This document shows, in pieces, positions 48,676 through 60,200 of a stretch of DNA of 64,000 bases; within the stretch, counting starts at the first letter, position 1; every line of letters starts with the position of its first letter. Source of the stretch: Pohlia nutans (Eukaryota; Streptophyta; Bryopsida; Bryales; Mniaceae); contig CM040099.1 of assembly GCA_022496805.1 (NCBI GenBank), forward strand, positions 21,002,031 through 21,066,030, in the 5' to 3' direction. Under the pieces are notes generated by a model. It saw only the letters and a program-made list of their open reading frames with translations. It had not been told where the DNA came from and did no database searches. The translations under genes and the position numbers were made by a program.

Positions 48676-48773
48676 AGCGTTTTTTTTTTGGCGAAAAATA
48701 GTTGCTGGCAGATGCTTGGAAGCAGCTGGGAAGGAGTTGCCAGCAACTTCTTGTCGCCAGAAAAAAAACGTTG
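48676..48773. mobile_element. short foldback sequence, copy B only
   Basis: AGCGTTTTTTTTTTGGCG and AGTTGCTGGCA are mirrored by TGCCAGCAACTTCTTGTCGC and AAAAAAAACGTTG. The whole piece could fold on itself. It occupies the place where copy A has the CACTA MITE. Confidence 0.65.
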
Positions 48774-48799
48774 TTTCGGACATATATGGGCCCCATATA

Positions 48800-50449
48800 C
48801 AGTGGTCAGCTGAAGTGTTTGGACAGGACGCTTCCACTTCCAATATGAGCTAGTTTTCTTACATATCTCACATTCAAGTTGTAAAAATTTAAACATACAA
48901 TCACATAGTTACAACAACCATGTAACATAACATTCATAATCAAAAAAGTTAATCAAGAAATCAATCAAAAATAAAACACATGATGTGGGTGTCCAATTCT
49001 TTATGCAAAAAGTGAAGTGGTTATTTATTTATATTGGAAACAAAACCATGAGTTACAAAATCAAGCTAAAAACTTGAATGTAGAATCATGATGACTACCT
49101 AAAAACTTGAATGTACAATCATAATGACTACCATCGTGTATAGTCACCTTTTGCTTGATAAACATCTGCAGCTCTCTCAGGCATAGACATGATCAATTTC
49201 CTCACGGTATCAATCTCAATGCTATACCAAATTTATTGCAATTTCTCCCACAAATCCTTCTTGTTAGTGGGTTTCTTCTCCGACATTCTCATACGACGAT
49301 CTACTTCATTCCAAAGGTGTTCTATAGGATTCAAGTCAAGAGATTGAGTTGGATGCTAAATTAGATGAAACTCATGTGCTAACAACCAATCTCTAACATA
49401 CTTAGAAGTATGTTTGGAATCGTTGTCTCTTCTCCTAAATCATACATGTGTATAGTATTCATGAGCTCCATCTCCAAAATTTCAAGATACACAAACTTAT
49501 CCATGTTCCCTTCTATAAGACGAAAGTTGCCAACTCCCTCCCAAGTCATACATCCCCAAACCATAATGTTTCCACCCCCAAATTTGATAGTAGGTTGCAC
49601 ATGCTGATTTAAAAGATGCTCTCCTCTCTTCCTCCAACAATACTGCGTCCCATCTGAGCCAAACAAATTGAATTTTGACTCATTTGAAAAACCACATAAC
49701 TTCAATCCATCCAACTTGCATGCCTACACTTCTTTGCCCATGCATATCGATCTGCTTTGTGCTTCTTTGACAAGAATGGCTTCTTAGTTTTCATTTGTGC
49801 TCTCAATCCTTGCCTCCGAAGACATCTTCTAATTGTATCATCACTCTGAAAATCCAATCCTTGAGATCGCATTTCTCTACCCACTGCTGCAGCTGTACCA
49901 TTAGATGGTGCATTCAACAACCTTACAACCTCACGATCATTATGTTCATCACGAATTCGAGGTCTCCCTTGTGAAGGAACATCTCTCAAATGACCTCTCA
50001 TTGTAAACCTCGGCACAATAGCATGGCAAGTGCTTCGAGAGATGCTTAGGACCGCTGAAATTTCAGAGTGCAAATTCCCTCTCTCATGCATCTGAAGAAC
50101 TAACTCACATTCAACAAAAGACCTTCTAAGAGCCATAACTAATCAAGAGCAATCTTACTCAATCACAATGAATTTTGAAATGCAAGAGATCTCCATGAAT
50201 ACATGTTGATTTTCAAGATTTTTTAGATGCACAACTTGTGTGCATAATGAATTGAACACCCATGATTGACACATCATGAACTGCTGCCCTTGCAAGTGGC
50301 TCAATGTCAATGATGGTACTCTAACTAGTTTACAAATGGCTCTTTAGTTATAATTAGCTAAAAAAATCAGCACCTACTTACCAAACTTGACAAGTGTTAC
50401 TACTAAACTGAGATTGTCATTACTGTCCAAACACTTTTGCTAACCACTG
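48800..50449 (-). mobile_element. Tc1-like DD34E transposon, 1650 bp, inserted at TA
   Basis: Inverted ends CAGTGGTCAGCTGAAGTGTT and CAGTGGTTAGCAAAAGTGTT (27 bases, four mismatches, ending TTTGGACAG) lie inside duplicated TA (48798-48799 and 50450-50451). Copy A of the tandem duplication has no insertion at the corresponding place, so this element arrived after the duplication. It carries a decayed transposase gene on the minus strand. Confidence 0.93.
49128..50136 (-). pseudogene. Tc1-family transposase, inactivated
   Basis: Begins MALRRSFVECELVLQMHERG. The N-terminal part has paired helix-turn-helix DNA-binding regions (residues about 10-55 and 75-120) with a GRPR AT-hook-like link (GRPRI). 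The catalytic part shows FSNESKF where family members have an Asp (first catalytic residue changed to Asn), then GGGNIMVWGCM, DNDSKHTSKYVRDW (second Asp) and LDLNPIEHLW (Glu). Asp to Glu spacing is 34. There are at least two frameshifts (near 49705 and 49420) and a TAG at about 49360 just after LAHEFHLI. It cannot encode an active enzyme. Confidence 0.9.
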
Positions 50450-50656
50450 TATGTCCGAAATTTGCCAAGCTAGAGTACATGAAACTTGAATCTTTACTTC
50501 ATGAAGTGAACAAGCAATGAATCTACCAGGACACCCAAATTCTACAATTCATGAAGATGGTGCAGCGACAATTACCAGTTGCAGGACTCTACTTATTTGA
50601 AATTCAACGTTGGGAAAGTCGACTACATGGACGATTTCACGCCACATTAGTATATA

Positions 50657-50884
50657 CAGTCGGGTCCTCCCTCATAAATACAGAGTTCCTTTCCTAATTT
50701 GTAATGAGCTCAATGTAGCACCCATGGACCTACAAATTGAAAGGAACATTCCTACTCTAGTCTTCTATGATAGGAATTTTTTCTTACCATATTTGCAATC
50801 TTCAAATCCAATGCAGTTCTTTGATATAGGATTTACTTACTTTCAATGCTTACAATTTTTTTTTAAGCATGTTGTACCCGACTG
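50657..50884. mobile_element. TA-flanked CAGTCGGGT MITE, copy B
   Basis: TA|CAGTCGGGTCC and GTACCCGACTG|TA; 228 bp; pair of 46362-46586. Confidence 0.88.
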
Positions 50885-50925
50885 TACATGGCCAGATCCC
50901 AGCACCATAGTATCAAAAACTTGAA

Positions 50926-51072
50926 TCACTTCCACAGCTTCTTCAGGGACATGTTCTTATTTGCTTCCTTCTTCATCACTTTAGCCACAGCCATCTCAAA
51001 GTCTCTCTGTGTTACATTAACTCGTGGCTCACGAAGAGCAAACATGCCGACTTCTGTCCATACAGAGCTCTC
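50926..51072 (-). pseudogene. RPT6 3'-exon fragment, copy B
   Basis: Reads [20 protein letters not shown], then [21 protein letters not shown] and a stop. Same piece as 46628-46772 with different substitutions; both copies keep the frame, but neither has upstream exons. A preceding SSVWTE matches the family's VCTE before an apparent acceptor. Confidence 0.85.
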
Positions 51073-51229
51073 ACAGAAACCACTTGTGATCAATAAATAG
51101 GCAAAAAAAAATTTAAATGCCACGATCCAAAGGTGTTTGCTTACTAGATACTAAATACCAGCAGCCATCTGAAACATGGTTTAGAAGTCAAGAAACATGT
51201 CTGAGACATGGCTTTCTAAGGATGTTCCG

Positions 51230-52149
51230 ATCGTGCTTCTCTTTTAATTTCTTCACTTTCTTTTTTTAATTTCTTGTAAGCATAAATATTATTTATCTTA
51301 AATTTCAGTTTAGATACTAAATTAAACAAAAAAAGTACTTTGAATTTTTATCATGTTTACATGATAAAATTTGTAAACATTTAAAATATCTTCCATTTAT
51401 GTCAAATGATTTGTCATACCTCCCATGACATTGTGATGCCCTAGACTTTGTATCAGAGTTGTGTTTGTATCTAATAAAAATAACTAAAAAAAAAAAAATC
51501 TTGATTTGGAGCTACACTAGAATGTATAACGCTGTTCATGTTGTATGATTGTAGTGCTTTGACCAAGCAATAGGTGGTGCAATACCCTATTGCTTAACCC
51601 TTAAACGTCAAGAGGGCTTGGACGGGGCAGCTCAGAAGGAATCTAAATATTTTTGGGGAAAAAAAATAATTTAAAAAAAAAAAAAATTATACATATATAT
51701 ATATATATATATATATTTTTTAATTTTGGAAAAAACGGCTCTGCATTGCATTGCTAGCTAGCACTGTAGCACTGTAGCACTGCGGCACTGCTGAACTTCA
51801 GCTGCCCTAACCTCAAAACTTGTTCAATTAGATAACTTTGATTGCTTACCAACGATTCCACAATCTCTCAAATGAGGTGAAAATTTGGAATCTAGATTGC
51901 TTTTTTCGTAGCTTTCCAACGCAACAAGTCTCGCTTGATTTGGTTGAGAAAATCAACTTTTATCTTCATTATTCTCTTTTAAATAAGCCCATGGGGCTTA
52001 CCTTGACGTTTAAAGGTTAAGAATGTTATGCGTAATGTTGATGACTACCGTATCTATGTAAAATTATAGATCATACAATGTGATATTTCAAGTATCCAAA
52101 TTATAGTGCTTTGACTTTTACAAAGCAAGTGAGGACCTTTAGGGGTTAA
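51230..52149. mobile_element. subfamily L TTAA element, left end lost, split by another TTAA element
   Basis: 51240-51450 and 52021-52149 match the interior and right end of 1111-1654 (ATGATAAAATTTGTAAACAT; TTATAGTGCTTTGAC; GAGGACCTTTAGGGGTTAA). The middle is the insertion at 51594-52020. A (TA)n tract and A-runs lie at 51660-51720. Confidence 0.75.
51594..52020. mobile_element. nested TTAA-flanked element (427 bp)
   Basis: TTAACCCTTAAACGTC at the left and GACGTTTAAAGGTTAA at the right are perfect 14-16 bp inverted ends with TTAA. The interior includes an imperfect repeat of GCACTGTAGCACTG at 51760-51785. No coding content. Confidence 0.85.
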
Positions 52150-52840
52150 GTTGATTGCAGCTAATTTCATTAGTTGGAGTTGATTGAGTTTCAAAACTTT
52201 ACCTAGATGAAGACAAGGTTTCGGAAACTCAATCCTCTCAACAACAACATTCAGCAAGAGATCAACTCATGAACAGAAAGATGTTTCCCTTGCAAGTATA
52301 ACTTCACTCACATTAATTTCTCTCATGAAAGCTATACTGTACATACACAAAATCTGAGTCTGTTTTGGTGCGCAAAAACGAGCTGAACCTCCAGTGAATA
52401 GCGAAGTAAGCTTCAATATTGACAGAAAGTAGTAACATACAATTCCATCCCTGTATACCCATTCTGCATCGTACACTTGTTCTGAAACTGCTTTTGAAAC
52501 CATTTCCTTTCTTAACTCTCATTGGTTGAATTTAAATTTCAAGAGGATTGGTTTTCAGAAACCTCTATAAGACGGTTTAAGTGGTCTACATAACTTCTAC
52601 ATTGAAAATTCCAAGTAATCACATGGCTTATCCCAAAATTTTATCATTTCTTTTCTTGTAAAATCACAAAATATCTACCTTGAAAATGTGCCCCAAACTC
52701 TATTGAATTGCTTAAGAGTAGGGCTTAGTACAAAGCCTATTCTTATGAAACTGTGCTTTGCTTGGGCGAATAAATCTACATTTAAAACCCTTAAAGAATC
52801 AAACCCTTGAAAGAAACCCATAAAGAATCAAAGATTCCCA
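52150..52840. other. no supported gene
   Basis: A minus frame at 52267-52503 (SEQVYDAEWVYRDG ...) and one at 52054-52257 (RIEFPKPCLHLGKVLKLN) look faintly protein-like but lack partner exons or a recognisable family. Confidence 0.4.
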
Positions 52841-53052
52841 ATTTGAAATGACAAATTCACTTGGTCATATTGTGAAAAATATAATCCAGACAAGAACTCA
52901 TTTAATATCATTGCCAGAATCAGTTAAGACCATTACATGTGGTGATCAAAAGCGAAATATATTTGAATATAAGAAAGTCTCCAAGATAGAACCTGTTCAA
53001 AACTGCTACAAAATGAAATATGATGTCCGATTTCGGCTTTGTGGTCCCAACT
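52841..53052. mobile_element. degenerate subfamily C TTAA element
   Basis: AAAGATTCCCAATTTGAAATGACAAATTC-like order (GACAAATTCACTTGGTCATA, AGAATCAGTTAAGACCATTA, TGTGGTGATCAA) follows 28768-29008, but both termini are decayed. It directly abuts the F-box pseudogene stop. Confidence 0.6.
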
Positions 53053-54308
53053 TTATAGGACCACAAAACTAGGCTTGAATGAGAAGCAACCCTGACCGCG
53101 CCACCACTCTTTCACCTTGGCAAGACTTGGGAACTTATCACTTGCCAGCCAATCTCCCTTGGAGACATCAAAATGGCGAAAATGAGATGACGTTCTCACG
53201 CAAACAAATCCCTTACCCTTCAAGGTGTAAGTGTACAAGTAAAATCCATTTCCATCAAGAGGAAGACTTGGAACTTGAACAATTGTTTTACGTTTAAACG
53301 TGACAGTTTCAGCTGATAAATCCGGAGAAGCCATGACAATTCCTTCACTTGTGTCTCGAATCAGTATGTAGAGAATCCCACTAAGGATAGAAAAACTCTC
53401 TATCCAAACTAGGTCAGTGAGCATCTTGGATACAAAAAATCTGTCCCATGAGTCCCTCTGCACATCGTGGCAACATAGAGAAGTTTCCTCGATCACGTGG
53501 GCATCAACAAAGACGACATATCGACCACATGAAGCTCAGCGAAGGTAACATACAAAACTGGGAATGAACTTACTGGGAATGAACTTACTGCAACTCCAAA
53601 TCCTAGTTGTACTGTTGTACACCGAGTAGTGTCGGAGGTAAACTCCATCTGTGGAGGAAAAAGAATCGTAGCGGAGGAAAACATTGTATGTCTTGGATAG
53701 TTCATCTACCATCACAATAGAATCAAATAATATTGAGCTTTGTAATTCAGGATGTGCTGGCAACCATTTAAATGATTGGAGAAGAGGGTTCCATACTCCA
53801 ATGTTGGGAGAAAACAAGTCTAAGTCCATTTCTGCTGCGTTCATCTGTTCATAAGTAAAGTTAGTGATCCTGCACTTTTTGCTTTGAAACATCAGTAAGC
53901 CATCGTTTCCCCCGGATATGAGCCTCGCTTGCTTCACCTCCGCCGGCAACTTTTTGGGAAACTCTCGCCATTGCATAGACTCATGTTTGAACGCTGCCAA
54001 CCGTGGCACTTCACAATTCGGTGCAATCACAAATCCGTAGGAGGAGAGGAGATTGTCCCGTGGCCAAAGATTTTACAGAACCAGGGCTTGTCAAGAAATT
54101 CGGGTTGACATGGCGGAGTGTGTCCACAAACCTGTCCATAGGAAGATAGCTGAGAATCTTGTAAGCAAGCCCTGTTGGCAGTTCTCTCCACAATTTGGGG
54201 CTCAATTCAAGATGACTCAGAGCTCCATTATCAAAGCTTCCTGCCGCTTAAGGTTCTCGTTTCTTGCAAGCTCGCTCTAAGTATAGACGTTGGCGTCTGT
54301 TGTTCATG
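53053..54308 (-). pseudogene. F-box pseudogene, paralogue of 41340-42623
   Basis: Collinear with the intact gene from MNNRRQRLYLERACKKREP to the last codons before TAA. It has a TAA at codon 20 (KREP then stop), a frameshift near 54030 between the F-box part (LWRELPTGLAYKILSYLPMD) and the body (CEVPRLAAFKHESMQWREFP), a 15-bp tandem duplication of TGGGAATGAACTTAC at about 53563-53592, and a further break near 53530. The copy keeps the promoter-side flank, so it arose by DNA-level duplication, not by retrotransposition. Confidence 0.92.
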
Positions 54309-55605
54309 GTTACAACTAATTGTCCTGCACACTTTGAATGTTACATGATCTTCAGGTGCTATAAATTTGCCAATGAAGCCCTAAAAATCCTCTCAAACTG
54401 ATGGCTGTTCTACAAACCATCTCTCAAAATGAATCTCATTTCAACTTTCAATTGAGAATGTTGCAGGATCCATTCTCTGAAAAACGTACCAAACCCGCCT
54501 ACTTTTGGTTGCTTTGGAGAATCTTTTGGAGAGTCCTTTGGAGAGTAGCTAGAGACAAGAAAGTCATGATTTTCATTCAAAGAACAATTTTGTAGTGTAT
54601 TTTTTCAAATTTCATTCACATGATCATCATTCTCATTCAATTATCCCAAAATTTATACCAAAAAAGTGTTATTTATCATTTAGAAAAGTCCTTGGTGAGT
54701 CATTAAAACCACTGATGACAGAGCTATTCTAGTGCTTTTGATAGCTAATTGTTTACAATATTGCTTTCATCTTGTACTATGTGTTTTATATACATGTTGA
54801 AAACATTGACATATCACTTTCCTCTCTACTTACAATTTAAATCAAACATCACATTGAAAATGCCTTGTAAAAAGCACTGAAAATGCACTGATGACAACTT
54901 AGGTGGTACGTTTTTTGGAGAATAGACCCGGCACTTTTGAATGACAATAGAGGCTTACATGCATCCAAACTTACTTTGTTTTGGGGTCAAATGCTTCAAA
55001 TGTCACAAACGGAGAGTTGTTTTATATTTGCTTCAGGTTTTCAGCCTTCAGTTTCGTAGTGTCTCAATTTTTGGAATCCATAGTAGGTATCTGGATTCAA
55101 ACCCAAAAAACGATAATGAATAATGTATCCAGCATGCTCAACCTATTATCGCTAGTCTAACACAATTACAATGAAGTTTATCAACTTGGTTAAACTTTTC
55201 AGTTTATCAAACTGCCAAATAGTTTCATACCAGAGTCACTCTACGTTTATTAGCAACAACATTACAAACAACATTTAGGAACCGAATTGCTGATATAGCT
55301 ACTCCCGTAATGTTGCTAAGAAAGGCAGCAACTTACCAATGCATGATTCTAGTAGTACGTGGAATTATAATTTATAAAGCCGGCTCCACATGCTCTACAG
55401 TACAACCAGCATCGATGTCAGTCATAGAGAAAGCTGAGAGATAACCATAACTTGGAAGGAATCAGATAGCAATTCTGGTTGATAAGAAATGATTTATGAA
55501 CTCCCGTATATTAGCCAGAATCATTCCCGTATACTACTAAATTTTCTGTTGTCGTTGGCAGATAACTGCAAGTTTTCTGTTGTCGATGATTTCAATTGTG
55601 GCTTC
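54309..55605. repeat. F-box 5' flank, third copy, attached to the pseudogene
   Basis: Reverse complement of the 40440-41339 flank and same-strand copy of 35885-37080. It has an insert of about 460 bases (54458-54920) that the other copies lack; CGTACCAAACCCGCCTAC near its start and GTAGGCGGG-like/GGTACGTTTTTT text near its end suggest an inserted element with diverged inverted ends. Confidence 0.85.
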
Positions 55606-55611
55606 GGTTCA

Positions 55612-55672
55612 GTAGGATTTGGTCAAGAAGTCAAAGGAGTTCTTGAGGCACCGGTTTGTCAAGAATGCTTCA
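55612..55672 (+). pseudogene. inverted exon fragment of the kinase pseudogene
   Basis: On the plus strand the frame KKSKEFLRHRFVKNA corresponds to the segment (R-P-S-A-K-E-L-L-x-H-R-F-x-K-N-A) that follows the last minus-strand kinase exon at 55847-55915. Its orientation is opposite to the other exons and it lies right at the end of the duplicated F-box flank, which marks an inversion breakpoint. Confidence 0.7.
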
Positions 55673-55846
55673 ACCAATGCAAAAATCAATAACACCTACC
55701 TCCATTCATGAGTTTCACCAAGGTTGCTACATTAATTAAGATAATGTATTTTGTGATGACCTCTACATTCTATAATATCTCGCAGCATCTTATTGATAAT
55801 TGTCTCTCAACAACAATATATTTTGGATCCCTCCAGATTTTCATAC

Positions 55847-57397
<1,551 letters not shown>

Positions 57398-57519
57398 TCA
57401 AAGTAGCAAAAGTGCTAAACTGTCTCCTGAAAAAGAAAAATCACTGCTGCATACATTCAAATCAAAACCCTAAACCCTAAACTAAACCTCGAAGAAATGA
57501 ATGCAGCCATTTCATTTAC

Positions 57520-57770
57520 CTGCAAGACGCAGGGAGTTTGGAGAGTGCGCAGGTTGAGAAGCGACTGCGCATCCGGCAAGTAACGAGTGCCCGTGGTGCT
57601 CAAGTCGGTATCCAAAAGCTCCACTCTCACCCTCCTTTCCATCTCTCGTTCACTCATGCGATGAGTCGCATCTTCTTCACTTCATCAATGTCGCCAATCA
57701 CGTTTCCCTCCACGGACGGCTTCAAATGCCATCCCGTCTTCTCCAAACTCTCCAGAATCCGTTTCTCCAT
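57520..57770 (-). pseudogene. first-exon fragment of a TDRD3/RMI1-type (DUF1767) gene
   Basis: ATG at 57770 opens MEKRILESLEKTGWHLKPSV; after a one-base frameshift near 57660 the frame continues RRVRVELLDTDLSTTGTRYL, PDAQ ... TPCVLQ and ends at a GT donor (57519). The pattern (GWxL, then LLxTDLxxxGxxxLP, then PCVLQ) is the N-terminal domain of TDRD3 and RMI1, proteins that partner type IA topoisomerases. No later exon of such a gene follows; kinase remnants do. Confidence 0.7.
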
Positions 57771-57802
57771 CCTCGCAACCCCCAATCCCTAACTGCGCAC
57801 AC

Positions 57803-57910
57803 CGACACATGCAATGTTCTTCACTGATTCCGGTGATATAAAATTTGGTCCCATGTGAATTATATATTCCACAATACGATTGTCATTTCAAAACCATGAA
57901 TCCTTGGTCA
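57803..57910. mobile_element. remnant of a subfamily C TTAA element
   Basis: ACATGCAATGTTCTTCACTG, GATTCCGGTGATATAAAATTTGG-type text and AAAACCATGAATCCTTGGTC follow the reversed element; both TTAA ends are missing. Confidence 0.7.
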
Positions 57911-59819
57911 ATAAATTCATGAATTTATTGTCCATTCATCAATCGAAAATTGGACCGAAATCTCGCACTCGTTCTACAAGAATCAATTACATCCCTAAAT
58001 GTGCACACAATGCTTATCAACTCTCTACTTGCTCCTTCATCAATCGGAGCAAAACCCTAAATGCTCACGCAAGGCTTGTTAGCTCTCTACTTGCCCCTTC
58101 ATCAGTCGAAAACCCGACCGAAATCTCCACCTTACACCTTAGGAACAGAGACTTCATAAACAAAACGCAGTGTACGGCAATCAAAGATGCAATCAAAAAA
58201 AGGAATAAGAAAGATTTCTAGTTCCGTTTGAATTTGCATTCTTCTTAAATTCAATTTCAATCTTTGTATGTGTACTTATAGCTTAAGAACAGAGACTTCA
58301 GAAACAGAAATGCAGTCCAGGTTGCACTCGATCAATTACATCCCTAAACCCCAAAACCCTAAAGATCCGCCACAGTGATAAAACCCGTCAATGGTCTCAT
58401 CAACTTCATTCCCATGGAGTCACTCACAAAATGCTTGTTAGCTCTCGACTAGCGCTGAAATCTCTATACGAATCAGTTGCTCACCTAAACCCTAAACACC
58501 CGCCACGGGATAAAGCCCTCGCAGCGATGTCTCGAAGAATAGATTTCAGAACCATGTTGACGATGTGATGATTCGGAACTGAAGATTAACTCCGTCAGGT
58601 AAATTTGCAAGCAGTGGTCACAATGGTTTTACCTCGACGATGTACTCAAATGGACACGCAAGCTTCAGTCCGAGCCGAGAAAGTCTGAAAATCGCAGACA
58701 GTCATTTTGCGAGTCACAAAAGACCATAAGCGGACCGCCTGTCATTAAGGGGTCTGCCTCGAAGGACAACATTTCTACTAGTGTATTCTGAAAAAATTCT
58801 GGATATAGAAAAAAGGCCTGCGTGTTGTAGTGCAAAAAAATTGAAAATAATTATATATATATATATATATGGCAAAAAAATTGCCAATGGTTTTATTCCT
58901 TTATAATTATCAAAAAAGTTCGATTGCTTGCATCAACATTTTAAGGTGGTTTGGTGGTTTAAAGCATAGTTTGAAGTTGAGAGGTCTTGAGTTCAATTCC
59001 TATCACCGACGATAGAGATTGGGATGTCGATGGTGATGGGCATTGGAAAAAGGCCTGCGTGTTGTAGTGCAGTTGGGGTAATTAAATCGGGCAGCACGAA
59101 AATAATGTTCGGGTAGAGCAAAAAATATTTTTATAATTTTTTATATTTTAATAATATTATTTTGACCAAATTTAGATATAGAAAAAAAATCTATATATAG
59201 AAAAGATGATGTCGCACAAAAAACACACTGAATCAGTGCGGCTTTGAAGACGAAAAAGACACGACATTTGACAATTATACATAGTGAAGAATTCACATGT
59301 TTTCAATTATAGATGTATCAATCGTGTTGAATTAGTACTATATCCGCTTGTACGAGCATGATGTCATATTAGTGCAGTTGTATTGAATAACGCAACGATG
59401 CGAAATAAGTGCGAAAAATACACGAACCAATGAAATATCATAAATCGCACTAAAATCATTCAAAATTAAAATCAGTGGGGTCCAAAATTCCTGATGTATA
59501 TCCAAATGCCGTCAAGTTCAAAGGTTGGCTTCTCAAAGGTGAACTATGCCCCTTGTAGGTTTTCTACAGCTTCTCTCTCGCATGTATACTAAATAGGTAG
59601 ATTTGTGTTAGATACACTAATTTACATAAACATGTTGTAAGTTTTTACTGTTGACCAATTTTTTTACCCTCTAAGATGGGGATCTTTCAATAGTATTGGA
59701 ATCAATGTCTTTGGTAATTTTTTTTTTGAAAGTAAAAATCTATAATATTTTCAAATCTTATAATTATCCAACACTAATCTACCTATTTAGTGTAGCGTAA
59801 AGAGGGCCTTGTTACGTAT
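57911..59819. other. intergenic region with weak repeats
   Basis: AACCCTAAA blocks and imperfect repeats of TTAGCTCTCTACTTGCCCC-type text occur at 57960-58500. A (TA)n tract is at 58850-58870. A partial palindromic MITE right arm (GTGGGGTCCAAAATTCCTGATG) ends at 59495. No gene is supported; the plus frame 57880-58221 is made of the repeats. Confidence 0.55.
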
Positions 59820-59972
59820 TCCGACGAATAAAAGGAGCGCCACATCAGCGGCAGTACCGCTGGTAAAACAATTTACGACGTCCGACAAATGAATGGAGCG
59901 CCACATCAGCGGCAGTACCGCTGATAAAGAAATTTACGACGTCCGACGAATAGCGGAGTGCCACATCAGCCG
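59820..59972 (+). repeat. 61-bp tandem repeat, 2.5 copies, upstream of NSF
   Basis: Units start CCGACGAATAAAAGGAGCGC / CCGACAAATGAATGGAGCGC / CCGACGAATAGCGGAGTGCC. Each full unit contains the small hairpin AGCGGCAGTACCGCT and ends AATTTACGACG. The array lies about 230-380 bases before the NSF ATG, in promoter position. Confidence 0.92.
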
Positions 59973-60200
59973 TTGCTCTGCCTTGGCGAGGAGGCTTTCG
60001 ACCTATAAACTTCCTTTGTTATTTCGAGCTGCTTGGATTGAGGCACTTTTGCAACGATCTGTAGGAGCACAAGGTTTTTAGAGTAAGGAGGAGGAGCGCA
60101 AGGTTTTTTTTGAGGGAGGAGGAGCACATTCAAGGTATTTTGAGTAAGGAAGAGCACAAACTTTTAGCTGAGGAGGAGCTCGATCTAATCAATCGCGACG

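Larger units (their letters stand above)
46919..51213. repeat. tandem segmental duplication, copy B, expanded by insertions
   Basis: Same content as copy A but carries three additions: 47505-47724, the foldback at 48676-48773 and the Tc1-like element at 48800-50449. It ends GAAACATGTCTGAGACATGG, matching 46895-46915. Confidence 0.9.

Noticed and set aside
57468..57486. Telomere-like AAACCCTAAACCCTAAA
   Set aside because: Only about two units; such short runs are common in plant genomes and do not show a telomere or fusion point.
57880..58221. 113-residue plus ORF after the TDRD3-like fragment
   Set aside because: It begins in a transposon remnant and consists mostly of imperfect nucleotide repeats with AACCCTAAA blocks.
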